Assembly: GCA_036986135.1 (NCBI GenBank)
Contig: BTQZ01000002.1
Location: 1 to 64,000, forward strand
DNA: 64,000 bases
Origin: JADFRG01 sp036986135
GTDB lineage: Bacteria; Chloroflexota; Anaerolineae; Anaerolineales; E44-bin32
Direction: 5' to 3'
Shown piece after piece: positions 7,573-16,681 of the stretch. Position 1 is the first letter of the stretch; every line of letters begins with the position of its first letter. Made by a program: the position numbers and the translations under genes. Under the pieces are notes generated by a model, which saw only the letters and a program-made list of their open reading frames with translations, was not told the origin of the DNA and did no database searches.

Positions 7573-7815
7573 ATGAATTCTCGAGTCGGATTTCTCATCT
7601 TCACCGGTTCCGCAGTGATCCTGGCGGCCTGTGCCCCGAGTTCCAAACCTGGGACAACGGGCGCAGCAGGCCAGGAGCCGGAATATGACATCGTCACGCT
7701 GCTGCCGAAGGACGCTATCCCCTCCATCGATCGCCCGCGCTTCTACGGCGTCCAGGAGGCGGATGCCGAATACGAACCGGATGAAGTCGTGACCGATTCG
7801 CGCCCCCGCGTATAG
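7573..7815 (+). pseudogene. Truncated DUF3179-type lipoprotein (N-terminal stub)
   Basis: Eighty codons with a lipoprotein signal (hydrophobic stretch ending AACAPS, lipobox Cys near residue 20) and then the opening of a DUF3179 domain (LLPKDAIPSIDRPRF, EADAEYEPDEVV). DUF3179 proteins are normally over 300 residues; here the match stops after VV and the last residues come from the antisense of the neighbouring CPBP gene tail, which overlaps by 73 bp. The upstream AGGAGA site and ATG are intact. A deletion that removed the rest of the gene is the simplest reading; a short functional lipoprotein is possible but less likely. Confidence 0.65.
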
Positions 7816-8759
7816 AGCCATATCAGCATCGATCCTAGCGCCATCAGCGGAAACACGATTAGCCCTGCCTCCGGCCCGAAGCCTCCGCCGGTGAGCAGTA
7901 CTGGCCCCTCGACGCTATGCACCACGATGGACGGCGTCGGATTGCCGCTTACTGCAAAACCAAAGACCGGGCCCTGAAAGAAATTCCACCCAATATGAAG
8001 ACCGATCGGCAGCCAAAGCGAGCTTGTCCGCAGCCAGCCATAGGCCAGAAAGTAGCCCGCGGCAAATATCCCGAGGGTCGAAGCAATCGAGGCGGAGAAG
8101 TTTCCCAGGTGCGCCAGCGCGAAAACTGCCGAACTCACGAACAACGCCGGCGCCAAGCCGGTTCCGTCCCTGAGGTTCTGCAAGTAGTAACCTCGAACCA
8201 GCAGCTCCTCATAGAATCCTACGGCAACGAAAGCCGCTAATCCCAGCATCACTCCTAGAACGGCTGGCGCGAAGCCGCCCTCTGCCCAGCCCCAACCCTC
8301 GATTTCGAGCCAGCCCATTCCCCATTGCGCAAGGAAGGCCAGCGCAAATAGCGGCGCCGGAATGAGGAAGCCGATCAACAAATCCCGCGGGGCAAGCGCT
8401 CCCCACTCCAGCCCCAGGGAGGTAACAGAACGGCGGTCCAAAGCGCGGCGTGCAACCCAGACCGATATCATCACAGCCGGAAGGGCGACGAGGATGGAAA
8501 GTGCGATGAGCAGCGATTCGGGCGTCCCGCCCTCCGCCGCAAGCTCGGGATTGATGAAGGTCAGCGCGGCGACAAATATCGAGAGCGCGATCGAGATCGC
8601 GACCGCAATAACGAACATGATCCCGCTCTGGCCCAGCAGCCGCCAGCCGGCTCGCAAGCGCCGCTCGCCGGAGGAGACAAACACTCGCGCCAGCAGGCCC
8701 CGTCGATGCGTCCGATCAACTTCGGAGCGGAAAGGCTGCTGATTGGGGGCCGGCGACAA
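7743..8759 (-). CDS. CPBP-family intramembrane metalloprotease
   Basis: A 338-residue, very hydrophobic protein with about eight membrane helices. The CPBP (CAAX protease/bacteriocin-processing) motifs are present in order: EELLVRGYYLQ (EExxxR), FALAHLGN and HIGWNFFQG, which supply the Glu and His zinc ligands. Substrates of bacterial CPBP proteins are mostly unknown. It begins 6 bases after the glycosyltransferase stop, so it is the last gene of the LacI-controlled cluster. Its final residues (about the last 20) read antisense to the DUF3179 stub and look non-native, which places a deletion junction near 7800. Confidence 0.87.
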   Translation of the reverse strand: MSPAPNQQPFRSEVDRTHRRGLLARVFVSSGERRLRAGWRLLGQSGIMFVIAVAISIALSIFVAALTFINPELAAEGGTPESLLIALSILVALPAVMISVWVARRALDRRSVTSLGLEWGALAPRDLLIGFLIPAPLFALAFLAQWGMGWLEIEGWGWAEGGFAPAVLGVMLGLAAFVAVGFYEELLVRGYYLQNLRDGTGLAPALFVSSAVFALAHLGNFSASIASTLGIFAAGYFLAYGWLRTSSLWLPIGLHIGWNFFQGPVFGFAVSGNPTPSIVVHSVEGPVLLTGGGFGPEAGLIVFPLMALGSMLIWLYTRGRESVTTSSGSYSASASWTP

Positions 8760-8765
8760 CTTAGG

Positions 8766-10028
8766 TCAGGTTCCCAGGCTTCGATTGAGCAACACCACGA
8801 GCTGGCTCTCAAGGGTGGTGAAGGAGTAGTATCGGCGCCCGATCTCGTAGTTGTGCTCCGCCATCTGCTGACCGATCTCAGGGGTCAGAAGGCATTGCCG
8901 GGCGGCCTCGACCGTGTCGTCCCGGATGAATTCCTCAAAGCCGATGACTTTGAATCCCTTCGGCCGGATATCGGTCTTGTAGATCTCGTAGGTGCTGATC
9001 ACCAAAGGTCGTCGATAGTAGATGGTCTCGAGGAAGGCGTTCCCGAATCCTTCGATGGTCGAAGGGTAGGTAACCAGGTCTGCCGCCTGGTACGCGTCGC
9101 CCAACGAATACACCCGTCTACCGTTCGGCAGGTCCTTGCGATGGTGATTCACGATTTCGGAGCCGAAAACAACTTCCACATGCATCAGCTCAGCGTAATT
9201 ACGCAGGTGAGTCCTGTATTCCGAACCCTCGTCCCCAGATTGATGAGTGATAACCAATACCGAGTCCAACTCCATTCGGCGCGTCAGTTCTATGGCGTGC
9301 TCGATTCGCTTGCGGGGCACGATGCGTGTGGGCTGCAGAAGTAAGTACTGATCTGTGCCTACTCCCAAGGCTTCTCGCAGCTCCCCAGTAACGCCGTCTG
9401 GCTCAGCGGGCGGATGGTCGAAATCCATGACATTCGGGACGAGTACCGCGCTAGCCCCGGTGCGCAGCGCAAGTTGACGTGCACCGAAACTGTTGATCAC
9501 CACGTGTGTAATCGATGGCAGGGTCGGGGGAAAGGCTGCATTCAAGTAGTCGGCGGCGGCGGAGACTGAGAAGCGCGTGCGCTCCCAAGAAAAATCGTGA
9601 TGGTGGGCGATAGTTGGGATCTGGGTCTCGGCAATGAGTTCAGTGATCGCCAGACCGAGAGGTACGTTCATGGGCAGCGAGAGCGCATTCTCGATCACCA
9701 GCATGTCCAGGGCATAATTTAGGACAAATTCATACAACCTTTGTTTGAGGTGGTAGCGCAGCCGCTGGATCGTCCCCGTGGTTTCGGAAGATCGTGTGTA
9801 ATCGTCAAAGATGTCTTCATTGAGAGACAGAATCTGAGGATGTTTGAAGTGTGCCTCGGGGACCAGCAGGGAGCGATCCGCGGGCCGATCTGATTCCCCG
9901 GCAAAGTAGAAGCATTCATGTCCGAGAGCGGTGAGGACGTTGGCCCACTTCTCCGTCTCGAGCGACACGCCGTCCGTACCCGAGAAGCGGGTTGATACGA
10001 AGCCGATGTGGACCCGTCGGGGGGTCAT
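8766..10028 (-). CDS. GT4-type glycosyltransferase, possibly mannosylglucosylglycerate-synthase-like
   Basis: A 420-residue cytosolic GT-B glycosyltransferase. The N-terminal half starts HIGFVSTRFSGTDGVSLE, a donor/acceptor loop seen in family 4 enzymes, and the C-terminal half has PTRIVPRKRIEHAIEL and the nucleotide-sugar site YPSTIEGFGNAFLE. The opening motif resembles transferases of the mannosylglucosylglycerate type, and the upstream gene is a phosphorylase of the group that includes glucosylglycerate phosphorylase. This would suit metabolism of a glycerate-based compatible solute. The general call is firm; the substrate is a guess. Confidence 0.82.
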   Translation of the reverse strand: MTPRRVHIGFVSTRFSGTDGVSLETEKWANVLTALGHECFYFAGESDRPADRSLLVPEAHFKHPQILSLNEDIFDDYTRSSETTGTIQRLRYHLKQRLYEFVLNYALDMLVIENALSLPMNVPLGLAITELIAETQIPTIAHHHDFSWERTRFSVSAAADYLNAAFPPTLPSITHVVINSFGARQLALRTGASAVLVPNVMDFDHPPAEPDGVTGELREALGVGTDQYLLLQPTRIVPRKRIEHAIELTRRMELDSVLVITHQSGDEGSEYRTHLRNYAELMHVEVVFGSEIVNHHRKDLPNGRRVYSLGDAYQAADLVTYPSTIEGFGNAFLETIYYRRPLVISTYEIYKTDIRPKGFKVIGFEEFIRDDTVEAARQCLLTPEIGQQMAEHNYEIGRRYYSFTTLESQLVVLLNRSLGT

Positions 10029-10136
10029 TGACTCGCGGTTCCCGTCATATGACTGGTTGACCGAAAGTAATAACCCTCACGCGGCCGTAAGTTGCGCAAT
10101 CAAATGGGGGGTCCCAAAGCCGGATTTCTCAACGCA

Positions 10137-11846
10137 CTACCTGGTTGCGATCCAACGAGATTGATAGGGCGCCAGCCGAACAAGGCCCGCATCCACGGTA
10201 TCGCCGCTCAACAAATCTGAGGCAAGCCCGGATCTGGCCGCGCCTCGAACTTCAGATCCCCTGCCCGCCACTTCATGCAGACACAAAACCCGCCGTCCCG
10301 AAGCGCTGCTGCGTATCAATCCAAATACCTCGGACCCCACATCGATCACCTGGCTCTGCTCCCAGGGGCTGAACGCTTCATGTGATGCTCGGGCGCGCAG
10401 CAGCCAGGCAAACCCTTCGAAGATCCGATGGCGATCGCTGGTCTCGACATCCAATTCCGCCATAAGCGAAGGTAAGTCCAGCTTTTGGCGGTTGATCGAG
10501 CGTGCTCTTCCCGTTCGCTGGACGCCATCGACGTCATTTCGGGAACCGAATAGGCTGTGGAAGTAAATACCTGGCAGCCCCGGCATGGCCAACATGATCG
10601 CATGCGCGGTCAGAAAACGATCCACCCCGCGGGAGGGATGCTCCCGAGGATCGGTCAGCGCGTCCAGGTAGGTGACGTTGAGTTCATAGGGAGATCGCCC
10701 ACTGCCCGGCACGGCTCGGTAGGACACATCACCCTGGCTGCGCGCGGGGAGCGCAACCAGCGCTTCCAGCTCCTCATCGGTCAGGATTTCGGCCGCCGGC
10801 CGCAGGCCAATCCCGTCGTGCGAGGCGAGGAAGTTGAAGAAAGTGACATTGTTATAAGGAGCCTGCACGTCGGTCGCCCATTCCGTCAGTCGTGAGGAAT
10901 CTCCGGAAATCAGCGTATGCAGGGTCAAGGGAGGAAGTGCGAACTGATAGACCATATGGGCCTCATCGCCGCCATCCCCGAAATAGGAGAGGTTCTCTTC
11001 GTGAGGCACATTGGTTTCGGTGATGAGCAGGGAGCCTGGAGCGGCCGAGTCCAGGACCGCGCGCATCAATTTCACGGCCTGATGTGTCTGAGGCATGTGG
11101 ATGCTCCGTGTGCCGACCTGTTTCCAGAGGTATGCGATGGCGTCGAGGCGGATGATCTGTGCCCCGCTGCGCACGTAGAACAGCAGCAGATCGAGTATTT
11201 CCATCATGATGTCAGGATTGGCGAAGTTCAGGTCGAACTGATCGGAGCTGAACGTCGTCCACACGTGCCGTAAGCCTTCGGCCGTTTCGACCGGTGTGAG
11301 CAATGGCAGGTCTCGGGGCCGGACGACTTCGGAGAGATCAGTTCTCGGATCCAGCACAATGAAGGTCTCGCGATGTTCCGGTTCACCGCGCCGAAAGGCT
11401 TTGGCCCACTCGCTCTCGGAGGATATGTGATTGATGACGGCGTCAATCATCAATCGGAAGTCGGCCGCGATGCTCCGGATGTCCGCCCAGGTGCCCAGGG
11501 CGGGAGAAACCCGCCGATAGTCGATAACCGAGAAGCCATCGTCTGACGAATAGGGAAAGAAGGGCAGGATGTGCACGCCGCTGATCAGGCCTTCAAGGCG
11601 ATCGGACAGCAATCGGCTCAGCGTCGCCAGCGGGGCTTCGCCCTCCTCCGTGACCTGATCACCATAAGCGATGAGCACTGCATCGCGCTCGGTGAGTCGC
11701 TCAGGCCTGGCGGAGGCTTTTTGCGTCGCCCTATGGTTGTCGATGATGCCCTGGACGCGCTCGGTCAGTTCGGAGTTCCTGGCCTCACCGTACAGGGCAT
11801 GCAGGGTATCGACGATGCGTTGTTCCGGTGATTGTGTAGTTGACAC
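10137..11846 (-). CDS. GH13_18 sugar phosphorylase (sucrose/glucosylglycerate phosphorylase type)
   Basis: A 569-residue GH13 enzyme. The nucleophile Asp lies in IIRLDAIAYLWK, the acid/base Glu in LLITETNVPHEEN and the third carboxylate in LASHDGIGLRP. The N-terminal extension of about 40 residues and total length match the YcjM-type glucosylglycerate phosphorylase branch better than short sucrose phosphorylases. Such enzymes split a glucoside with phosphate to give glucose 1-phosphate. It lies 35 bp after the permease gene and is followed by the glycosyltransferase. Phosphorylase membership is strong; the natural glucoside needs assay. Confidence 0.87.
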   Translation of the reverse strand: MSTTQSPEQRIVDTLHALYGEARNSELTERVQGIIDNHRATQKASARPERLTERDAVLIAYGDQVTEEGEAPLATLSRLLSDRLEGLISGVHILPFFPYSSDDGFSVIDYRRVSPALGTWADIRSIAADFRLMIDAVINHISSESEWAKAFRRGEPEHRETFIVLDPRTDLSEVVRPRDLPLLTPVETAEGLRHVWTTFSSDQFDLNFANPDIMMEILDLLLFYVRSGAQIIRLDAIAYLWKQVGTRSIHMPQTHQAVKLMRAVLDSAAPGSLLITETNVPHEENLSYFGDGGDEAHMVYQFALPPLTLHTLISGDSSRLTEWATDVQAPYNNVTFFNFLASHDGIGLRPAAEILTDEELEALVALPARSQGDVSYRAVPGSGRSPYELNVTYLDALTDPREHPSRGVDRFLTAHAIMLAMPGLPGIYFHSLFGSRNDVDGVQRTGRARSINRQKLDLPSLMAELDVETSDRHRIFEGFAWLLRARASHEAFSPWEQSQVIDVGSEVFGLIRSSASGRRVLCLHEVAGRGSEVRGAARSGLASDLLSGDTVDAGLVRLAPYQSRWIATR

Positions 11847-11881
11847 AGATGCGGAGTGGGACCCCCAATCAGATGCAGAGC

Positions 11882-12817
11882 CTACCCTTTGACGCTCCCG
11901 GCAGAGAGGCCCTCCGTCAGATAGCGCTCCAGGGCGAGGAACAGCACCACGACCGGGATCGTCATGAGCGTCGAGGCGGCCATCACAACATTAGGTCGTG
12001 GGGTGGGATCGTTGAAAATCGTGTTGATTTTGATCGGCATCGTGAACATCTCGCGATCGTTCAAGAATACCAGCGCGAAAAGAAACTCGTTCCAGGCGAT
12101 CATGAAGCAGTAGATTGCTACTGAGACCAGCGCCGGCACCGACAGGGGGAGGGTAATTCGCCATATCACACCCAGCCGACTGGCGCCATCGATCATTGCG
12201 GCCTGCTCGATCTCTTCCGGAATCGTACGGAAGTAGTTGGCCAACATGTAGAGTGCGACCGGCAGCGTCATGGCCAGGTATGTGACCACCAGCACCGGCA
12301 AGTTGTCCTGCACTTCGAACCCAATCGAGTCTCCAATGCGAGCGAGCATTGAAAATAACGGGATGATGAGCAGCACGCCCGGAAAAAGATAGACGAGCAG
12401 GATCCCGTTCAGCAAGAACCCCCTACCGCGGAACCGCATGCGCGCGATGGCGTAGGCGCCCAATGTGGAGAGAATGAGCGCAATCAGGGCGCTCGGAATG
12501 GCGATCTTTATGCTGTTGATGATGTTTCCACCGAAACGTCCGATCGGGCTTTCAGGATCGAATAGCTCCCGGTAAGCATCCAGGCGCAGCGCGCTGGGCA
12601 CGTACACCGGCTCGCGTCCGCCGATCTCTGCCCGAGTCTTGAACGAGGAACTGACCATCCAGTAGAACGGGAAGAGGATGCTGAACAGGAAGAAGGTGAT
12701 TCCCAGGGTCACGAAGAATCTCGGCCAGGTGATCCAGGCCGCGAGCTGATCAATGATCGTGCCGCGGGCTCGAGACCCGGCGCGAGATAGTGATGTAGAT
12801 TGTGTCTCGCTTCCCAA
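11882..12817 (-). CDS. Carbohydrate ABC permease, MalG type
   Basis: A 311-residue inner-membrane permease with six helices and the EAA loop IEQAAMIDGASRLGVIWRI near residue 220, where the ATPase docks. The frame stays open further upstream, but that part overlaps the other permease gene. TTG at 12817, one base after the preceding stop and behind GAGGAAGA, is the likelier start. It pairs with the MalF-type permease and the solute-binding lipoprotein upstream. No ATPase gene is present in the cluster, so a shared MsmX-like ATPase elsewhere is implied. Confidence 0.92.
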   Translation of the reverse strand: MGSETQSTSLSRAGSRARGTIIDQLAAWITWPRFFVTLGITFFLFSILFPFYWMVSSSFKTRAEIGGREPVYVPSALRLDAYRELFDPESPIGRFGGNIINSIKIAIPSALIALILSTLGAYAIARMRFRGRGFLLNGILLVYLFPGVLLIIPLFSMLARIGDSIGFEVQDNLPVLVVTYLAMTLPVALYMLANYFRTIPEEIEQAAMIDGASRLGVIWRITLPLSVPALVSVAIYCFMIAWNEFLFALVFLNDREMFTMPIKINTIFNDPTPRPNVVMAASTLMTIPVVVLFLALERYLTEGLSAGSVKG

Positions 12818-12818
12818 T

Positions 12819-13781
12819 TCAGTCTTCCTCGATATTGCGCATGACCACGCGCACATACAAAAACATGAAGATAAGCAGTATGACCAATAAGATCATAGCG
12901 GTCGCGGCGCCTTTTCCGAAGTCGAACAGCTTGAAGCTGAATTCATAGGTCAGAATCGGCAGCACCTTTGTGCCAAAGCCGCCTCCCGTCAGCAAAAAGA
13001 TGTCGTCGAACTTGTTGAAGGTCCACATCAAGCGCAGCAGAAAGATCGCGCCCAGCACGTAGCGCAGCTCTGGAAGGGTCACCCATCGAAATTTACCCCA
13101 GTTGCCCGCTCCGTCTACGTCGGCCGCCTCATAAAGGGTGTTGTCTACGGCCTGCAGCCGGGCCAGGATCATGAGCATCGCAAAGGGGAAGTAGCGCCAT
13201 GCTTCGAACATCACCACCAGAAGCAATGCCAGCCCTCGCTCCGCCAGGAACGCCACGGGAAGATCGATCAGTCCCAGACGGATCAGAACATCGTTTAGTA
13301 CGCCGGATGGCCGAGGATCTAGGATCCAGCGCCACACAAAGGCCACGCTGACAATTGGAGCCACATAGGGAAAGAGAAAGATCGCACGAGTGGCCCCCCT
13401 GCCGCGGAACGGTCGATTGAGGAGCAGGGCGGCGATCAATCCGATCAACACGGTCAGGGTAGTAGCGACGAATGAATAGACGATGCTCGTTACCGCCGCG
13501 CCCCAGCTGCTCAGGCCTTGAAACTTGAAAGCAAAGTCATCGAAGACCTGGAGATAATTCTGCAGGCCAATGAAAGGGGCTCGGAAGACATCGTTCAGAT
13601 TGCCAAGACCGACGTCATGAAAGCTGATCCAGACGCTGAAGAAAGCGGGGAAGATGACCAGTCCAAAGACGATGATTGCAGTTGGGAGGATGAGAAACCA
13701 TGCCAGGCGAGCCTCGCGGGCCTGGAGTGAATTCCAGTGTCTCAAAAAGGGGAAGCGTAACCGCTTGGGCTGAGTGGCCAT
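12819..13781 (-). CDS. Carbohydrate ABC permease, MalF type
   Basis: A 320-residue permease with six predicted helices and the EAA loop YEAADVDGAGNWGKFRWV near residue 220. The N-terminus is basic and cytosolic, then WFLILPTAIIVFGLVIFPAF forms the first helix. ATG at 13781. It lies behind an intrinsic terminator that separates it from the solute-binding protein gene, so its expression likely depends on read-through, which would give the usual excess of binding protein over permease. Confidence 0.92.
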   Translation of the reverse strand: MATQPKRLRFPFLRHWNSLQAREARLAWFLILPTAIIVFGLVIFPAFFSVWISFHDVGLGNLNDVFRAPFIGLQNYLQVFDDFAFKFQGLSSWGAAVTSIVYSFVATTLTVLIGLIAALLLNRPFRGRGATRAIFLFPYVAPIVSVAFVWRWILDPRPSGVLNDVLIRLGLIDLPVAFLAERGLALLLVVMFEAWRYFPFAMLMILARLQAVDNTLYEAADVDGAGNWGKFRWVTLPELRYVLGAIFLLRLMWTFNKFDDIFLLTGGGFGTKVLPILTYEFSFKLFDFGKGAATAMILLVILLIFMFLYVRVVMRNIEED

Positions 13782-13808
13782 CGACCGCGAGATCAGGTTC
13801 TCATTGAG

Positions 13809-13840
13809 AAAAAAGGGGCCCAGCTGCGTCGCTGGGCCCC
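13809..13840 (-). terminator. Intrinsic terminator between binding-protein and permease genes
   Basis: On the minus strand, a perfect 10-bp stem GGGGCCCAGC/GCTGGGCCCC (13815-13824/13831-13840, loop of 6) is followed by six Ts (13809-13814). This is a textbook Rho-independent terminator inside the sugar operon. Confidence 0.9.
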
Positions 13841-13854
13841 AAGCTTGTTGGAGG

Positions 13855-15294
13855 CTACCCTTGCCTTTCGGCCAAGAGCGCCTCGACCTGCTCCTGCAGG
13901 AACGCCGCTGCAGTTTCTGGCGTCATGTTGCCTTCCAAGGCGATGTTGCTCAGTACCGTTGGGATGAGCAAACGGCCCTCTATGTCTCCGATCACCGCAC
14001 GCTGAGTGGCGTCGTAGCCGGGACGGAAGAGCCAGCGCTGCATGGTGTCGAAGCCATTCGCAATCTGGCTCATGGTCTCCGGTGCGTAGTTGGCGAAGTA
14101 GGGGCTGAGTTTTGACCAGCCATCCACCGCGCTCTTGAGCACTGGGACCTTACCGAAAGCCGCAAGCTCCAGCACGTCCAGGTAGTTTTCGCCGGACAGG
14201 AAGTGTGCCACCACCTCCTGTGCCACCGGGTCGGCACCTTCCATAATGCCGAGCGTTACGAGCTGTCCGTAAGAGGCGGCCCCATTCGGGCCCTCCATCT
14301 TGGATGCGAAGCCGGTTTTTCCTGCCAGATCATCGACGGGAATGTCGACGTTGCCACCCGCCTCAAGACCGGAGCCATCCACCAGGTCGTCCATGATGTA
14401 GGTGCTGTAGAACAGCATTCCGGACTGATCAAGCTCATAGGCCTCACGCGCTCCGCGCCAATATTGCGGGCCGGGAACTGCGCAGTCTTGCAGGCTCGCA
14501 TAGAACGCGAGCGCCTCGATCATCTCCGGCGTGTTCATGGTCACATTGCCAGCGCTATCGAACGGCCAGGCATTGTTGGACATGGCCACCTGCTCGAAGA
14601 CCTGGTGGCCGTAGTTCTGGCCAGGGTCCGTGCCAAGCGTGACCGCATACAGCAGATTGCCGGTCCCGGGCAGGGTTTCACAAGCTGCGAGGATGGTGTC
14701 CCAGGATGTGGGCGCAGCCAAACCGGCATCTGCAAACACATCCTCCCGATACCAGATGGCCTGAATCCAGCCATCAAACGGCACTGCTGCGTGCTTGCCG
14801 GTGGCCGGATCGACCACCATGTTGAGCGGGCCCTCGCGGAAGTCGCCTATGCCGACGCTCTCGATAACGGCCTCGGCCGCATCCTCATCGAGGATGCCAT
14901 CCGCGGCGAAAGAGGACACGCGCTCGATGCCCATGCGGACGATGTCCGGCAGCCGGTTGGCGGCCCGGGCAGTTGCGATTCGCTGCGAGATGCTGCCCTC
15001 ATCGATCGGCACGATGCGAATTTCGACGTCAGGATGCTCTGCCATGTAGCGGGCGGCGATCTCCTCGTACTTGTCGACCCGCGGCTCCTCGTTGTCGGTG
15101 GTCCAGAACTCGATGACGGTCACTTCTATCTCTTCGGCCGGGACCTCGACCACAACCGTTTGTTGGACAGGGACCTCGACTTCTACTTCTACTTCTCTCG
15201 TGACCTCCACGGTCTCCGGCGTGGGTGTCGCACAGGCCGCGAGCAGCAATGCCATGACCAGGGCCAACGGCAAGACGTATGATATTCGTTTCAT
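13855..15294 (-). CDS. Sugar-binding lipoprotein of an ABC importer
   Basis: A 479-residue extracellular solute-binding protein. The signal peptide ends in the lipobox LLLAAC near residue 21; a linker rich in Val, Glu and Thr (about residues 24-58) precedes the family 1 binding fold, which starts at VIEFWTTDNEE. SWDTILAACETLP and AVPFDGWIQAIWYRED fit carbohydrate-binding members. It is the third component of the transporter with the two downstream permeases. The repetitive linker is typical of Chloroflexota lipoproteins and probably spaces the domain from the membrane or wall. Confidence 0.92.
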   Translation of the reverse strand: MKRISYVLPLALVMALLLAACATPTPETVEVTREVEVEVEVPVQQTVVVEVPAEEIEVTVIEFWTTDNEEPRVDKYEEIAARYMAEHPDVEIRIVPIDEGSISQRIATARAANRLPDIVRMGIERVSSFAADGILDEDAAEAVIESVGIGDFREGPLNMVVDPATGKHAAVPFDGWIQAIWYREDVFADAGLAAPTSWDTILAACETLPGTGNLLYAVTLGTDPGQNYGHQVFEQVAMSNNAWPFDSAGNVTMNTPEMIEALAFYASLQDCAVPGPQYWRGAREAYELDQSGMLFYSTYIMDDLVDGSGLEAGGNVDIPVDDLAGKTGFASKMEGPNGAASYGQLVTLGIMEGADPVAQEVVAHFLSGENYLDVLELAAFGKVPVLKSAVDGWSKLSPYFANYAPETMSQIANGFDTMQRWLFRPGYDATQRAVIGDIEGRLLIPTVLSNIALEGNMTPETAAAFLQEQVEALLAERQG

Positions 15295-15377
15295 CAGATT
15301 TCTCCTCCGGAGGGTATTCCGCCTTTTTCAGGCGAAGGCTGTTGGAATAGATCGGAATGTCATCGGATTCATGTGCA

Positions 15378-16397
15378 TCACTCCTTCCCATTCAAAGTTG
15401 ACTGACGGATCACCAATGTCGGTTTGATGAGAATCTCCGTTTCGGGACATTCTTCTCCTTCGATAATAGAGATCAGCATGGAGCAAACCCGTCTCCCGAT
15501 GTCATACACAGGTTGATGGACGGTGGTGAGTGCCGGAAGTGAATGTTCACTGGCTTCGATGCCGTCAAAGCCCGCGATCGCAAGCTCGCGGCCTATGGCC
15601 ATGCCGCGCTCCTGAACGGCGCGCATCGCGCCCAGCGCAGATAAGTCATTCGCGCCGATTATTGCGCTGGGAGGTGGCACACGCTTGAGCAACTCCTTGG
15701 CGGCTTCATAGCCGGCGGATCGCGTGAGAGATCCTTTGATGACCAATTCCGGATCGAATGTGATACCGGCATCACTTAGACCGTCCCCATAGCCATCCAA
15801 TCGGTCCCGGGCGAGGGTCAGGCCTTCTGGCGCCGCTATGAATGCGATGCGCCGATGACCTTGTGACACCAGGTGGCTGACGAGCTCGCGGACTCCGGCG
15901 CGGCCGTCTACACCGACATGGGGCGCGTTCTTGTCCATCATGCTTCGGCCGAAGGACACAAACGGTATCCCCTCGCTGGAAAGATAAACAATGCGCCAGT
16001 CCTGCAAGCGCATGCGAACCAAGACGAATCCGTCGACCCGCCGGGAATTGACCAAGCGTTCGTAGGTAGCCTCTTCCGCTTCCCCTGGGGAGGCGACCGA
16101 AACGAGAAGGTCATAATCCTTGCGGCTGGCCTCATCCCCTACGCCGGCAATGAACTCGCTGAAGAACGGATCGGAGAATCGGGCTCCAATAGTGGGGAAA
16201 ACCAAGCCGATGGTTTCCATGCGCTGGCGCCGAAGTTGCCGCGCTGCGCGACTGGGGACATATTCCATCTCACGCGCAACATCGATCACCCGCTGACGGG
16301 TAGCGTCGGCCACATCGCTATAGCCCGTCAAGGCGCGCGAGACCGTTGTAACCGATAGGTTTAGGCGTTTGGCTACTTCGCGAATGGTGACAGGCAC
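15378..16397 (-). CDS. LacI-family transcriptional regulator
   Basis: A 339-residue repressor from GTG at 16397. The helix-turn-helix VTIREVAKRLNLSVTTVSRA opens the protein, followed by the hinge YVPSRAARQLRRQ and a periplasmic-binding-protein-like effector domain (GLVFPTIGARFSDPFF, VGVDGRAGVRELVSHL). An in-frame TTG at 16454 sits inside a 16-bp perfect operator palindrome and would add a non-family tail, so 16397 is preferred. It is the first gene of the sugar cluster and very probably controls it and itself through that operator. The effector is unknown. Confidence 0.88.
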   Translation of the reverse strand: MPVTIREVAKRLNLSVTTVSRALTGYSDVADATRQRVIDVAREMEYVPSRAARQLRRQRMETIGLVFPTIGARFSDPFFSEFIAGVGDEASRKDYDLLVSVASPGEAEEATYERLVNSRRVDGFVLVRMRLQDWRIVYLSSEGIPFVSFGRSMMDKNAPHVGVDGRAGVRELVSHLVSQGHRRIAFIAAPEGLTLARDRLDGYGDGLSDAGITFDPELVIKGSLTRSAGYEAAKELLKRVPPPSAIIGANDLSALGAMRAVQERGMAIGRELAIAGFDGIEASEHSLPALTTVHQPVYDIGRRVCSMLISIIEGEECPETEILIKPTLVIRQSTLNGKE

Positions 16398-16449
16398 TTG
16401 TTGCCCAATGGTGGAGAAATGTCCGAAGCCGGTGGGACCATACGCGGCT

Positions 16450-16505
16450 TCCAAAACGTTTTGGATACCCTTCCTACGGTATCCCAGTTACGATGTCGCT
16501 GTCAA
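16450..16505 (-). promoter_or_regulatory. lacI-type promoter and operator
   Basis: Minus strand: -35 TTGACA (16500-16505), 18-bp spacer, -10 TACCGT (16476-16481), then the perfect 16-bp palindrome TCCAAAACGTTTTGGA (16450-16465) over the expected start of transcription. The central CG and A/T arms are typical LacI-family operators, implying autoregulation of the operon. Confidence 0.82.
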
Positions 16506-16681
16506 GGGGCAATCGCCATCAGGAATCTGCCGATCAATCCGGTGATGAGCAGGGCCTGGCCATAGGTGGGAGTGTGATGGCGCGCGAGGACATCTCGGAG
16601 CGCCGTCCCCGGGCAGGCAGTTTCTGAGCGCCTGGCCAAAGGGCAGCCTCAAGAGCGACCTTCAGCGGTTCAGCGTGGGGA

